This document shows, piece by piece, positions 1 through 13,140 of a stretch of DNA of 64,000 nt. The position numbers and the translations under genes were made by a program. Under the pieces are notes generated by a model that was not told where the DNA came from, did no database searches, and saw nothing but the letters and a program-made list of their open reading frames with translations. How positions within the stretch are numbered: the stretch's first letter is position 1; every line of letters begins with the position of its first letter. Origin of the DNA: Anoplolepis gracilipes. Lineage: Eukaryota > Arthropoda > Insecta > Hymenoptera > Formicidae. The DNA lies in NCBI RefSeq assembly GCF_047496725.1, contig NC_132980.1:9530572-9594571 (forward strand), written 5' to 3'.

Positions 1-1111
1 TCTACTATATTTGCCCCATTTCTAAGGGAAATCTTTACTTTAGCTCACAAATTAATTATTAATTTTATATGTTTTAGAAGCTAAAAGTGCTTTGCGCGCA
101 ATGTCAAATTCATGTGAATCTCGAAGTGTATTAGATTTATTCATTTTTGACGTAGCTAACCTGTCCATTTCCTCTTTAATTAACATTTAAAATTCAACAT
201 ACACGCCGTACATATAAAATTTTTGTTTAATTATTTATAATTCAATTGAAGAACTAGAGTGCTTAAATTAGTGCTTATATAAATCTATGTATTTATTTTC
301 TATTTAAAATACTACATGCTTTGTGCCCACTCTGAACAGCGCTTCCTCATGTGCGACCTGCTATTCCAGTCATGTCGCTAAAAAGATTTCAACGTCTCGC
401 GTCGAGACGTTGAAATCAACAACAAGATGAAGGCATCGTCCTTCGCTGCCAAAAAGCCTTCTCTCGGAAGACGTTTTCGTTTTTCCTGATTTACCCGCAT
501 CGTTCCCGCGTTTCTCGTAATTTTCTCTCGCTGGCATCGGAATCCGTACAGACATATCATAACTTCCAACACCTACTTATTTCGGTTAGCCTCGTTTATT
601 TGTTTTGACGTATTTGCTACAATGCTACGTGCACGATCGTAAAACCCATATAATTAACACGCGCACAACGCGGTGTAAATATATTTTATCATATAATAGA
701 CTCTTACGTAAAATTCTTGAAAGACTCTGACAGAGTATTGCATGTGTACAGAGATAAATTTTACCGCATATTCTTGTCTCTCGGCTCACTCTATATTCCC
801 ATCTCCACCTACTTACAAAGTTACATACGAATTGATGGGATCTGGTTGACGGTGTTGCAAGAAACAACAGAGATATATATGTAGAGACAACCGGACAGAT
901 CTTATCTCCCGCAATAAATCACAACGAGCTACAATACGTCCTATTGTTAGCAATTATTATTGCCGTAGACCTACGTATATATATAAACCACGACAAGAAA
1001 TTGCGCAAGGATTAATTGCCGAAATAGAAAACGAAACAGAGAACGCTGCGTTTGAAATTATTTGATAGCGCAGAGTTTGAGATATAATTACTTTCATTTT
1101 TGTACGCGATG
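1..1111. other. Non-coding, AT-leaning sequence
   Basis: No gene is supported here. Open frames are 60-80 codons long, lack recognisable domains and overlap on one strand, as expected by chance. A CpG-richer patch with several reverse-strand chance frames lies at about 380-560. The block ends at the TA target site of the first transposon copy. Confidence 0.6.
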
Positions 1112-1113
1112 TA

Positions 1114-1689
1114 GGGTAAACTAGGGTATGATGGTCGTAGGTTGTAATTTTTTTCAATAATCGCTACATAGCGCGCTTTTTTATCATTATCAAAGATAAT
1201 CGATATTTACAGTAGTTTACGTGCATACATTATTCGAAATAACGATATTGTGAATCTTATATCATATTTTTACTTTTGATTACCTGCAAAGTTTTTCATC
1301 TGTCCACTAAAAACTGTTATAACGTCGAATAAATTACAGTTAAGCTATCGTAATCGACGTTAGACATATTATAAAAATATGTAAATTATTATATGACCTA
1401 TAATTTTTATTTTCGTTTTCACTAATTTTTTATAAATATTATAGCCATCTTTCCGTCGCTGTGGTCATCTTTTCCTTAAAAGTTGGGTAAGATGGCCAAT
1501 AATTATGTTATACTATTTTAATAATACCTATAAAATTTCTATGAAATATTTTCCTTTTAATTTCGATAATATTACGTAATTTAAGCTTTAGTGATGATAA
1601 TATGCCAGACGCTATTAAAAAAATAACAAAAATAAAAGTATGTTTTTTGCATTTTAAAAAACTATGGCCATCTTATCGGGAGTTTACCC
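1114..1689 (+). mobile_element. Non-autonomous DNA transposon (MITE), family A copy 1
   Basis: A 576-bp non-coding element flanked by TA on both sides (1112-1113 and 1690-1691). Its left end begins GGGTAAACTAGGGTATGATG, and its right end is the imperfect reverse complement, ending GGGAGTTTACCC. Inverted ends of about 27 bp plus a TA duplication fit a Tc1/mariner-type MITE (known trait of that superfamily; the assignment is inference). Three further copies lie in this window. Compared with them, this copy carries about 20 extra bases near 1448-1470, next to the internal GGCCATCTTT motif, and more scattered substitutions. It has no open frame resembling a transposase, so it would have to be mobilised by an enzyme encoded elsewhere. 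Orientation is set to match the other copies. Confidence 0.88.
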
Positions 1690-1691
1690 TA

Positions 1692-4315
1692 TAAAGAACT
1701 TGAGAATTTACAAATATGATGCGACGTATCGTTTTTTGCAAAAAAAAAGTCGTCTCTTCATTACCTAATAATTTTCAATGGAATTTTCGTAGAATTCGCT
1801 CTCGAAATAATCCCGGGACTCCGAAAATTTAGGGAAAAGCAAATGCAATTGCGTGGGTCTACCGAACAAACATGCCATATATTTTCGTCGCACGCGTGTT
1901 ATGATTTTCAGGAACCATAATTCCGACAATAGTCGCACAATTTTTTTTTCACGGAGGCTGAAATTAGTTTGTCTCGCGAGCGTGTGGCCGTGACTGCGCC
2001 GGATTTATGGAAGCTGTTTGGGCTTCTCTGCCGACGCGGAGAGTGCCAACTCGCGCACTGTTATCATTCGTTTTAACGACTTACGGGTAAACTTTGTCTC
2101 TCGTATTCCAACACGCGGGCGAATCGACTACGCGCTTGAATCGTGCGATGGATTCTCTTCTCTCCGTTGACGTCGTTTATATCCCATCCAAGACAGGGGG
2201 GAGAGAGCTCTCGATTTCCGCCTCGCCCTCGGTTATTCCAACGATATGATCGGCGTGCGTCGCGCTTCGAAGATTCCGCGAATATCCGCCGCTCGGATTC
2301 GGAAACTCATATCCACCGTTCCTGTGTCCTCTGCGATTCCATCGATTCTCACAATCGATTCGCACGATCGTATAGATATTTCATCGTTACGAACATTTTT
2401 CTTGTCATTTTTCGCTGTCGCGAGAGAGAAAATCGCGCGCTCACGTCTTCGATAATGTCACGTTAGTTTTTTTCCCAAATGTGAAAGATTGGAAAAGATT
2501 AGAGAATAATGACGATTATATCAGTGCTGGATAATCCATCAAAAAGCTAATATCTTGGTTGTTACCGCGAATAAAACGTCATGTTCTAATAACTATCCGA
2601 ATGCAGATTTATGCTTAAATATGAAAGCGGATCTGTAGTACATTCAAATTATGACGTTGGAAAATAACTGCTTATTAATGGTGGCCTCCGTAATCCCTAC
2701 TATTCGACGATACCGCATTTGCTTAACACGCAAAAATTTTCTACGTATATTTTATATATCCAGCTAATTAGTTATTTTTAGTTACAACTCGGCGTCAGCG
2801 CGACGTTGACAAGTTTATAAAGAAACGCGGTAAATCAATTTTGTAAGAGAGAGCCGGTCACGCAGTTTCCCGATACAACCCGGTATACTAATAACGTTAT
2901 ATCACGCTCGCGTTGTTTTACGGGGTTTCTCACGCAACTAGGTTGCCATATTGGATTCGAACGTTCTAGCGATTTGATTTCCAGTTTTTCTACTTTTGTC
3001 TCTTTTTTTCTTCATTTCGCTAATCTACGCGTGAATTTCGACGCACGAGAACCGATCGACCTTGTGCGAATGAGTGAAAGTCGACTGTCAATGTGTGGTT
3101 TCGGTCCAGCGAGTCGTGTTTTGCCCTTTTTTCAATTCTCTGATTTTTTTATTTCCTCTTTTTTTACGCGTCCGTGAAGGGGGAAGGAGTCATAAAGCAG
3201 TAAAATTGTTCTCATGCGCCTCCGTTAGACTCAGCTTGTTGAGAATTACATTTTATATATTTACAACGGCCGGTTATTCTGTCCGCAACGGTTAATAGAG
3301 CAAGATTCATGACATCTTCAAACAAATGTTTTTTTTTTTTTTTTTTAAAGAAAATATGATAAATTTTCGATAGATTCTGGCATCGACATTAAATTTTCAT
3401 TCCAGTTAATTGCAATAATTAGACAATTGTGCAGATCTGCTTGGTTTGGAGTTCAATTATTTACACTCCGAATAATTTTGTTTAGCACATAATTATTAAC
3501 GTTTCAAAGCTTATGTGAGATTTGCGCATTGTCGAGTTTGACAACGCACAATGTCATCGTGTGGATAATTTCGTCAATACTTTGCATACGAAGTGACAAG
3601 TGCATTTTGCAATATGATTAATTTAGTTATCTATAGAATTCGACTTGTGGAGCGTGCTGAATTATTAGGCACGTAGGACAAAGGTGATTTCAAAGCTAAT
3701 TCTAATATTCTCTCACAGAGATGTATTACAGTACGTTTACTGTGAATCATTACAGTGCGATGTATCGCTGCGAATTAATCATAATTGGCGCGTTTGCAAA
3801 TATGCATCGTACAAAATTTCATCACGCGATATCGTAGAGCGAATGAAGCGATGAACGGTGAATGAAGCCTGTGTATATGTCGACAGAGTGTAATGCGACG
3901 GAAATTGTTTATATTTCGACGAGAGATTTGCGTTGGTTCTCTCGTGCTCAATCGGATGATACGCGACGTAAATATCGAATTGACCACTCCCGATGATTGA
4001 TAAATCGCGACAGTAAAAGGGTTTCGATATCCCAGTTCCATGAGCGATGTATGAATTATGATCGTGGCCCCGTGTGTCGAAAACAACGCGCAATCGACTG
4101 GAATATGTCGGTCAAGATGTGGCGGAGAGTTAATAGGTCATCGTGCGCGATGGGAACGTCCAGCTGAATTTCTACGAGGCAATCATCTCTCGGGCTCCCA
4201 TCGGACCGCGCGTAGCAATTACTTTCGTCTAATCGGAAGCCTCACGGGCCTCCCACCTGCGTAATGTCATCCCGGTGCCCTTACGTCATAGTTTGCCTCG
4301 CTGCGCCATTACTCA

Positions 4316-4319
<4 letters not shown>
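1692..4319. other. Non-coding interval, mixed composition
   Basis: No exon is supported. A CpG-richer stretch at about 1960-2460 gives 60-107 codon frames on both strands, but none shows a domain or credible splice sites. A run of 18 T lies at 3329-3346. The rest is unremarkable apart from moderate CpG content at 3780-4300. Confidence 0.55.

Positions 4320-4384
<65 letters not shown>
4320..4384. repeat. (CT)n microsatellite
   Basis: Uninterrupted CT dinucleotide repeat of about 65 bp. One of the longest perfect tracts in the window. Confidence 0.97.
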
Positions 4385-4387
<3 letters not shown>

Positions 4388-5216
4388 TATCTATCTTATT
4401 ATTTGCTTATCTTTATCTTTGCCTTGAACAGTAGCATGTACATACTCTTCTCGTGCAAATTCTCTCTCTCTCTTTCTGTTGGACTTTCAACACTATTCGG
4501 GGAGAAACGACCTTGCACTAGAGAGCGACAACGACATATACGCTTCGTAGTAGATTTTAAATTTTACTCTTGACGGAGAGACGAGAAGATAAGATTTGAT
4601 AAATGCGATGTAGCGAGAATCTTAGAATTTTTGTGCTTGTACTTTGATACAAGTTTTTACTTTAAAAATATTTTTTTTTTTTTTTTTTTGCATAAAGAAT
4701 TTAAGAAATATTTATTTTTATTAAATAATATATCTTAAAAAATATGATTTGATATATCTGCTGGATCTGTTATTAATGAGACGACGTATCTCATTTTTTT
4801 CGCTGACTCGGTCAGCATAATGCCACGAATGCAAACGAAAGGGTCGATGAATAAACGGGAAATCGTTATGGATGTTGGTTGCGGCGACGACGAATATGCC
4901 GACGCTATGAATATGTCCGTTCGCGTATATTGGCCGCACCGCCGTACCGTTGGATCAAAGGGTGTCATGTGCGTTAAATAAATAGCGTGTATATATACGT
5001 ATACGCTGTGGCTGATAGATATAGCCGCATTGCTAATTCGTCAGCGACCGACGTGCGGGATATTTCCGTTAAAATACGCTCCTTCGCTAGAACACGAAAT
5101 AGCTGTTGATCGACGAGGTGAAAATTTCGAAACGTGATTTTACATGAAACCAAATTATACCGGCTGTCTCTAAATCACCGAATAAATTTCTTTTAATAAT
5201 AGTTTGGAGATTATTG
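4385..5216. other. Non-coding interval
   Basis: No gene supported. Contains a 20-base T run near 4671-4689 and overlapping reverse-strand frames at 4721-4968 that have no family features. Confidence 0.55.

Positions 5217-5245
<29 letters not shown>
5217..5245. repeat. Poly-T tract (29 bp)
   Basis: Uninterrupted T run. It could be the tail of a retroposed copy on the minus strand, but no retroelement body could be identified beside it. Confidence 0.95.
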
Positions 5246-5248
<3 letters not shown>

Positions 5249-6871
5249 TTAGCAAAAATATCAAAGCATCAATAGTTTTAAATTGCAAGCGAAAAAAAAA
5301 AGAGTTTTGCAGAAAAAGTTTTGTGAAATTAAAAGCTTAATAAAGTTACTTTTTTAATCAATATTAAGTGGAGTTTAATAAAATTTGGAAGCTTAATTAT
5401 ATGACGAAGATATATAAAATTAGATAGAAAAAATTGGAAATTCGAAAAAAAATTATAATCTCTCTCGATATTTTCGCTGAGGAAAAATCGTCACTTTATG
5501 TACACATGTAAAAATCATGATTCGAGCGCAAGATTCATTTTTCATTTCGACTTCTCGACCTTCGATAGACGAAGAAGAATCAAACGCCCATTTAAACAAT
5601 GTGACTGATTTACTTCGGCGACGATTTTATTGAAAAGAACAACGGGACGTCATTAGTCGAAGCTATCGGTGCTATAATAATTTAGGGAAATAACGGCCGT
5701 TGTCATCGGAAACGGGCAATCAGTCGGTCGATCTCTCGATTTCTCGCGAAAAACGAGAATTAAAGTTTGGATCGCGGCCAAAACGCGTTTCAACGTTCCA
5801 TCCCTCTTCTGCGTTTTCGATCTTCGCTGATTATGAGAGAGGAGGAGAAAGAGACGTGCGGTAATGCTACCTCTGCTGTGTGTTGCGAGTGCAGTTTGCT
5901 CCGGCGGGAACGAATTACAGGGAGAACGCAGGAAGGGGAAGTGGTGAGAGATACCGCGGGGCAGGGAGGGCAGGGGGGAGGGAGAGATGTCTGGGCGTCC
6001 CCAGGGGCAACAGGTACCCACACAACGCCATTAGCTTTTCCGTGAGACAGACAGACCGACCGACCTATCCGGGGGGGAGAGATACCCGGCCACGCCGCCA
6101 CGTGCTCGCGCTAAATATAAGTCTGTCCACCGTCTGCCTCTTTCCACTGCTCTTCTTGTTTCGCTAAACGTGGCCGCGGGACCGTTTGTCTGCTCCGCGG
6201 AAGAGCAACAACCGATCTATATATATATATATGTTGCTTATTTAAATCGAATCATCAGTTTAGAATATAAATATTGCTTGTACACATTTATTTCGTCGAA
6301 TTCGATCAAAGGTTCTCATCTCTCGAAAAAGGGGGATCTTATCTGCGGGTTAAAATGAATTTGATCGTCGACAACTGCGGTGTTGTTTATAAACGACTTT
6401 TGTCTTATGCAGTCCGAGAGCAATTCTTTTTCTCAGCTTGAATCTCATTTTATTTCTACGCGGTAAAAGAAAGTTTCAACGAAACACAATACCGTCGGGG
6501 GTATACGCAGTAGGCCTCGGTATTGCATTACCCCGTATTGTCCTAGTTCGCCGGTTGCGGTGAACCTTCCCTTTTCCCTCCCTTCCTTTCCCTTACGCGA
6601 TTCTCACCTCGGTACGTGCATTTTTCATACTTTCACAGTCGTATAACGTCACTCCTCTATTTTCTTCACACTCGCTGTATAATCTAAAAATCTCCGCAGT
6701 GGCGTGACTATATCGGGTGGTGAATCGTCACGCGAAATCGTAAGGGCAGTCACATCATATATACACAACTGTTCTAGATACTTTGTTACTTTTTGCGCCC
6801 CTGCACTAAATATGTCAAGATCATTTTATGAGACTTGGAAATACTTTTTGATATTTCGATATATACAATTG

Positions 6872-6876
<5 letters not shown>
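5246..6876. other. Non-coding interval with a GC-rich patch at about 5.87-6.17 kb
   Basis: The left part is AT-rich. The patch at 5870-6180 is CpG- and G-rich, and its shortage of stops gives overlapping 92-122 codon frames on both strands. These frames are proline/arginine-rich, lack domains and oppose each other, so they are treated as chance. Between 6180 and 6876 nothing is recognised. Confidence 0.5.
5958..5982 (+). other. Possible G-quadruplex motif
   Basis: Five G runs (G4, G3, G3, G6, G3) separated by loops of 2, 1, 2 and 1 bases meet the standard G-quadruplex pattern. It sits inside a CpG-rich patch. A regulatory role is not shown by the sequence. Confidence 0.55.

Positions 6877-6917
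<41 letters not shown>
6877..6917. repeat. (CT)n microsatellite
   Basis: About 20 CT units. They are read as Ser-Leu repeats in a 223-codon plus-strand frame and Arg-Glu repeats in a 148-codon minus-strand frame, both of which look artefactual. Confidence 0.96.
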
Positions 6918-6925
<8 letters not shown>

Positions 6926-8124
6926 CAAGAGGAGCCAGAAGAAGGCGGAGTAGAAAGGGAGAAGAAGATGGCCGCGATGGGGCTGTCGGCTTATACGAAT
7001 AACTCGAGGTTGGCACGGTCACGTCGCGGCCCTCGACTCCATGTTCTCTTGGTTCAAACCGTTCTCTCTTTCTCTCGCCTTCTCGGTCCCTCCCATATGT
7101 CTGTCCCGTCTCCGACACGCTACGGCCAATTTCTGTACCGCCGCATTTATATCTCTTTGTCAATCGCAAGGAAGTCTCGCGCTTCGAAAGAGACACGCGC
7201 CGTGGCATCACGGCATGGCGCGCGAGAGACACGTGTACGTATAGTAGTGGCGCAGCCTGTGCGTAATGGAAGAGTAAAAGGTGCGGTTGTAGCTACTGCC
7301 CAAAATCGGATTCCATCGTGGACGGCAAGATTGCCAGTTCCAACGGTACGGTCAACGATCGCGAGACTTCGATAACTCGCCACGCGTTCGCGTCGCGGTG
7401 GGACGTGTCGCGTAATTCGACCGAAATACCGCGGACAGCTCTTAATTAAGTTTTACCCTCTGCCAAAGGCACGAGTGCACGACACGCCGTGCCAAGACTA
7501 ATCCATTTTCCTTCGGATAGAGATCGGACTTTCAGGAAGCGAATACAGTGATAGGAAAATTTAGACTTTCCAGTAGTTATTTCTTCATGGATGTACGTAA
7601 CGCGTTTTCATTTGTACGTTTAAAGTTATTTTCGGATAATAACGTGTTTTACGTTCTGAACAACCGTTCAGAAAATGCGCACGCATCAAGTATCACGTAA
7701 GAGACTGTTAACGCCTTATAAAAGCGGATTATCTCTAGGTAGTTGTGTTAACATGTTGTTACGACGTGAGCAACATTCATATCGCGTTAAACGTCTGCGT
7801 GTAAATTGTACAATAGGAGAGGGAGAGAGCACACTCGTCGCCATCGTCCCGAGACTCGGGTTTTGCTCGAAATACCAACGCGCAAACTTCTTAATTAACG
7901 TCCTTCACCTGTTGCCAAGCGCACAATGTACTCCTTGAGATTACCACGGCATAAATTACGCACTAACAAAAAACCTTTCGTTTATCTTGTTGTGACGAAA
8001 CTATTCTGTTACGTATCAAATGAAATAAATGTAAATTATGCAAAATATAATTTTTCTAGTTGTAAAACTTTCGAATTTTTCGACCGCGTCCTACATTATA
8101 AATTCCAAATAGTAGTATAGAATA

Positions 8125-8126
<2 letters not shown>
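6918..8126. other. Non-coding interval
   Basis: Moderately CpG-rich to about 7.4 kb, then AT-richer. Open frames cross the adjacent microsatellite or lack an ATG start. A TATAAAAG string at 7717-7724 has no supporting initiator or coding sequence downstream. Confidence 0.5.

Positions 8127-8177
<51 letters not shown>
8127..8177. repeat. (AT)n microsatellite
   Basis: Perfect AT repeat of about 51 bp. It is followed by AT-rich sequence to about 8340. Confidence 0.97.
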
Positions 8178-8178
<1 letters not shown>

Positions 8179-10459
8179 TTAAAGCAATTTATAATTTATT
8201 TATAATATATTTTTCTTTATAAAGAAAATGTATGTATATTATAATATAGTATAATATAAAATTAATAATATTTTATATTTTTTTAATAAAGAAAGGAAGG
8301 TATGTGACATAAATATTATATATTTAGGAAAACATAATAAATGTAGGTATTCATATTTGCGAAAAGTTTTTGCTTACGACACTCTTTTCTTTTTTTTTCA
8401 AATTCTATACCGTTCTGTAAAAGATACGGGGCACATTGCTAGCTTATCGCTAATGCGGACGAAGTGCAAAGGGTTAAATGATGTAAGTTTATACAGTGCC
8501 CGTGGAATTATAGTGCGGTGCGGTGTCTTCGCAGAGATGAAAAATGACGTCTGTGTGTTAGGCGCGACGAGTGAGATACGACGCGGCCGGCTAAAGCGGG
8601 CTAAAAGGGGACTAATCTTAAGCTAAGACGATTCGGTAGTGCATCCCTCGACTGCAATGCAGAGCATTGAATCTCCCGAGACTCGTCGCGGTCGGACTAG
8701 AATGAAATATTGCATTGTATTACGGTGTCATTTTTTTAAGGCTGCACTCGTGGTCTACATTCTCGATTTAATGTCGCACATCCTCGATAAAGCTTTCATC
8801 GTTTATTTTCGCGGTCCTATCTATGGATGAAGCGAGAACCGTCTGGAATTAATGTAATTCCGACATTGATGGTTGGATTCAACGTTGACAAATGTAATTT
8901 GTATCTTGACGCTTGCGCGATAAAACATTCAAGTGCAAAATTATGCACGAGCTGACACGACGGTACGATTCGCAATTGGCTTGGAAGTAAAAGTTGCTGG
9001 TACAAATATAACCCGTGTTTCCCCTGATTTCTGAAACGATTTATTATTTGTCTATTTGTCGAAAGCTGAATTTGTCATGAGCTTCACATACGAATATATA
9101 CGAAGTATGTCTTGTGTGAAAAATGATAAAGTTGATAAGATATAATTGTTGTACCGTGCACACGCGATAATTTATTAAGTCTTCGATGGAAGAAATGGAC
9201 GGGTTCAATTTATCGACGACTTTGTAGTCGGATACAAATGACGGCTATATGACTGCGATATTTCGGATTATTTTTGGACTGCAACTATGTATACGTCAGC
9301 TTGCCGTTGAATAATTTTTTTTCGACCGACATTCGCGTCCAAGTTTGTCGCACGATTTATTCATCGGGGTCGACCAGATAAATGAGTTGCATGTTTTTAT
9401 TAACTTTGATTTGTTTAGTTGCACGCCGATAAAATGAATAGATATGCCCCGATAATAATTGAGTGAAGTTGAGTTTTTAAGATTTTTGTTTTTTCAATTT
9501 AATAATCTCTCTCTATTTTGTTAAAATTAGAAAAATATACTCAGACTCTTCTTGAGGTTGTTGGAAAATATAATAGGTATAAGTTGATTTCACTAACGTT
9601 TCAATATATAACTGATACAACGATTCTCTTGAAAAAAAGAGTAGCTGATTGATTAGATGGTTACGTGCATCGCTGTGTCATGTTAGTATGTTATCTGTTT
9701 GCTTCCGATGCTGAATCTCTCTTCAGTACGGTAGGTCACGGCAATCGTGTAGCATCTGGTATTATTGGAGAGTCGTCGTTATTTTTACGTGAGAACTTTG
9801 TTCTCCCTTGATCTTATCCGAATGAGAACGTGTCGTGCGAACGGTGAAACTACGATGCCAAAGAAACGGACGAGTTTCATTTCAAAGGAAGCACGTGTCG
9901 GCGACGAGTCCCTGAGGAGCGTCGTAAAGTTTGTCGATAATGAAACGTCGAAACGCTAAACACATACTTGTTCACGGAGCCCGACTTTCGGGTGCGAAAC
10001 TCGGTTATTCTTTGATGTACGATATTAACGGTCTCGTTAGTAGTAATAAGGGGCCGTGCAGGGCCTCGTAAAAACGTGTCTCGTGATAAACGATTAAGTG
10101 GGCGAGAAACCAGATGCGCCTGTACATGTGAGACGTTCTTTATCGGTTTTTTATTCGTGCTATCTCTAAATGAACTCGCAAACAGTCCTGTCGTTTAAAC
10201 GTTCGCGCGTTCCCATTACGATGACATTTTAGTGTTTGGCGAAGAGGGAGTGTTATTCCGGCAAAAATATTGTGTCGTTGTCTCAATGATAAAATATCGC
10301 GATACAAAATTCCGACTTTTTTATTTCGCCGTAGAGAGAATGAAGTGGCGACAAAAAAGATGTACTGTGGCAATAACATACAACAAGAAATCGGTTATAT
10401 ACAGAAAATAAGAATTATTGCCTCTTCTTTAGGATACCTTGCATTTACAAAAATTAATT
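8178..10459. other. Non-coding interval
   Basis: No gene, RNA or repeat body recognised. Open frames are 62-89 codons long with no domain or start context of note. Confidence 0.55.
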
Positions 10460-11951
10460 GATTTATTAACAGGCAAAATAACTCTTTAATTTAATGTATT
10501 GTTGGATGTATATTATTAAATTTATAATAAAAATAAACTTGACACTCACCCGTACGAGAGACGCAGAGATCAATACGTGTTAATTTGTTAAAATGGAAAT
10601 TCAATTATAAACAGCGTTAAAATAATTAATATAAAAAGGAATTGTTGCACGCAATTTAATTTTTCATTCTTTTTAAATAGATAGTAAATAATTTAATATG
10701 AAAGTTTTATGTAAATTTTGAAGACATATTTTTTTTAAATATAAATTTTTGCAATATAAATCTTTAATAGTAAAAATTTAATTCTCTTATGTACATTCAT
10801 ACATATAAATAATAGTGATCATAAATTTTGACGTAATGTTAAAATATTTTATATTTATTTATATGAAAATATTAATTTTATTATAAATATTTTAAAAGTA
10901 TTTCTCTCTCTCATGAAATAAAAAAATCTAGAATTTTATACATATACATTTCATTATTTAATATAAAATAGACTACCATTGTGGAGCAATTATTTTTATA
11001 AATAACAAATAATAAATTAAATAAATTATAAACCTCATGGTTATTCCACCATTGGCTGATGATGCCTCCTTTTTCTCTGATGTCCATTTTTTGCTTCTTC
11101 GTGGTACTCGTATAACATTTGCAAAAACACAGTTAATTATGATCGCACTTTGAATGGCACTCTCATGCGCGAATCTTATTATATATCCATGAGAGAATAA
11201 TAAGGAAACTATGCGGAGAAAATTTTACAATACAAATTGTATTAAATATACAGTCTCTTTTACAATTTCTAATAATAATAAATTTATTATAAAGCTGAAA
11301 CAACGGGACATTATTAACAAAGGGACATTATTTATAAGATATTTATTATTACAAAAATTGTAAATTATACATTTGTTATATTGTTTGTTAACGATTATGA
11401 ATTTGTGTGTGCATCGTAATATTTGAAATAGTACATAATTATAATACTCCGTTGTAAGATATAATATTATTGATTGAAAATATCGTGAGTTTTTAATATC
11501 TTAGTATGTTTCACGATTACAAAAAACTTATTGCAATTTTTATATATAATATTTTCTCCGTATATGATGATACAAACTAAGGATTTGTTACACTGCCCGA
11601 AAATTACGCGATCAAATTCTGTACATCCTCTACTAGCAGATAGTATAGACTCTTGTTTTGAAATTCCTGTATGAATAAAAATAAACTAGTAAAAATTTTG
11701 TAGAATGTAACATGTATCATTGTTGTATCAAAAATATTATTTGCTGCCTACTCGCATGCTAAAATACGATCAAATAAATTGTATATACAATATATGTATA
11801 TAAAATACTGAAATAAATTATTAAACTTTCAATGTATATATTAAGCTTTTTTATATGAATCAATGCGGCGATTTGCTCCGCGTTTTCAATCTAAAAATTG
11901 CGAATATATATAATGTTACAATAAACGAAAAACACGATGTAATATATATAC

Positions 11952-11952
<1 letters not shown>

Positions 11953-11999
<47 letters not shown>
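11953..11999. repeat. (AT)n microsatellite
   Basis: Perfect TA repeat of about 47 bp inside the AT-rich block. Confidence 0.96.
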
Positions 12000-12001
<2 letters not shown>

Positions 12002-12293
12002 GCAAATGTAATATATATTATTACCCATAAATATTGCAGTATAAAATAATTTATAAGTAATCTACTTTTGGCCGATGCGATTATATTTTAAACCAATGCA
12101 GTGTGCAAAATAACAATAGATGCTTCAATAAGTAAATGTATCATGTTTTTTCGTTATTTGAATCTTTTGAAACGACTGTGTATATATCGTATATACTTTG
12201 CATTCTCAAACTGAAAATAACGAACAAAATATATTTAAATTTAAGACGAAAACTTTAAAATGTGAATATTTGATGTTAAAAAATTATTTAAAA

Positions 12294-12354
12294 TTATATA
12301 TATATATATATGTGTATATACATATATATATGTATATACATATATATACATATA
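12294..12354. repeat. Compound (TA)n/(TGTA)n/(CATA)n microsatellite
   Basis: Alternating TA, TGTATA and CATATA units of about 60 bp. The tract is largely self-complementary and so could form a cruciform. Confidence 0.9.
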
Positions 12355-12424
12355 ATTAACAAAAAAATAAATAATAAAAAAATTATTTTAAATATACATT
12401 ATTTATATATTTACAAAGATAATT

Positions 12425-12435
12425 ATGTGTGTGTG

Positions 12436-12495
<60 letters not shown>

Positions 12496-12512
12496 AATAT
12501 ATGTATATATAT
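12425..12512. repeat. Compound (GT)n-(AT)n microsatellite
   Basis: A GT repeat runs into a perfect AT repeat of about 50 bp and ends in ATGTA-type units. Confidence 0.94.
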
Positions 12513-13108
12513 CATAATAAAGCAATGATTTATAATTTTTATTCTTGTCACTTACTTTAAATATATTTATTTTTGAATACACAATTATTTCTTTAATGAT
12601 ACTTGCAGTAGATTTCGCTTCACGTATTTTGAATTTTTTACTTAACTATTTTATTCATCATTTTCAGATTAAGAGCGCGAAGTAATATACAAATTATTGT
12701 ATCGTGAAAATCGAGTAACGAAAAGCTGTGATTTATTGATAACTAATTTGAAACTCAACGAACAGAATATTCCTTATTGACTTTATAATATGTTTCGTGG
12801 CGATAATAAATGTAGCAAGAAGTATCTACTTCCATAAATAGCCATCGGTTATTTTTATAAGTCGTCACTTCTCGAGAGTTAATCAATCTCACTGATTATC
12901 TCTAATCTTTCATAGAAAGAATAATCGCGTTTAATATCATCTAACATTTGTCACGTATTTTATAAGAGATAACACGAGAGATCATATTTTGACAGAGATA
13001 ATGCAACAACATACAGATGAAAATCGCTGCTTGTTTTATGACATGCATGTTGTTTACACGCGGTTACCTTGTTGTTATTCGTGAAACTCTAGCAGGCAAG
13101 TAACGACG

Positions 13109-13112
<4 letters not shown>

Positions 13113-13139
<27 letters not shown>

Positions 13140-13140
13140 T
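13113..13140. repeat. (CT)n microsatellite
   Basis: About 14 perfect units, followed by a short TA-rich stretch. Confidence 0.95.

Noticed and set aside
6704..7375. 223-codon plus-strand open frame, the longest in the window
   Set aside because: It starts at a non-ATG codon, runs through the (CT)n repeat as Ser-Leu, has an overlapping antisense frame of 148 codons and no domain.
12294..12512. Possible CRISPR-like or minisatellite array
   Set aside because: The periodicity is only dinucleotide to hexanucleotide with no spacers; it is a compound microsatellite.
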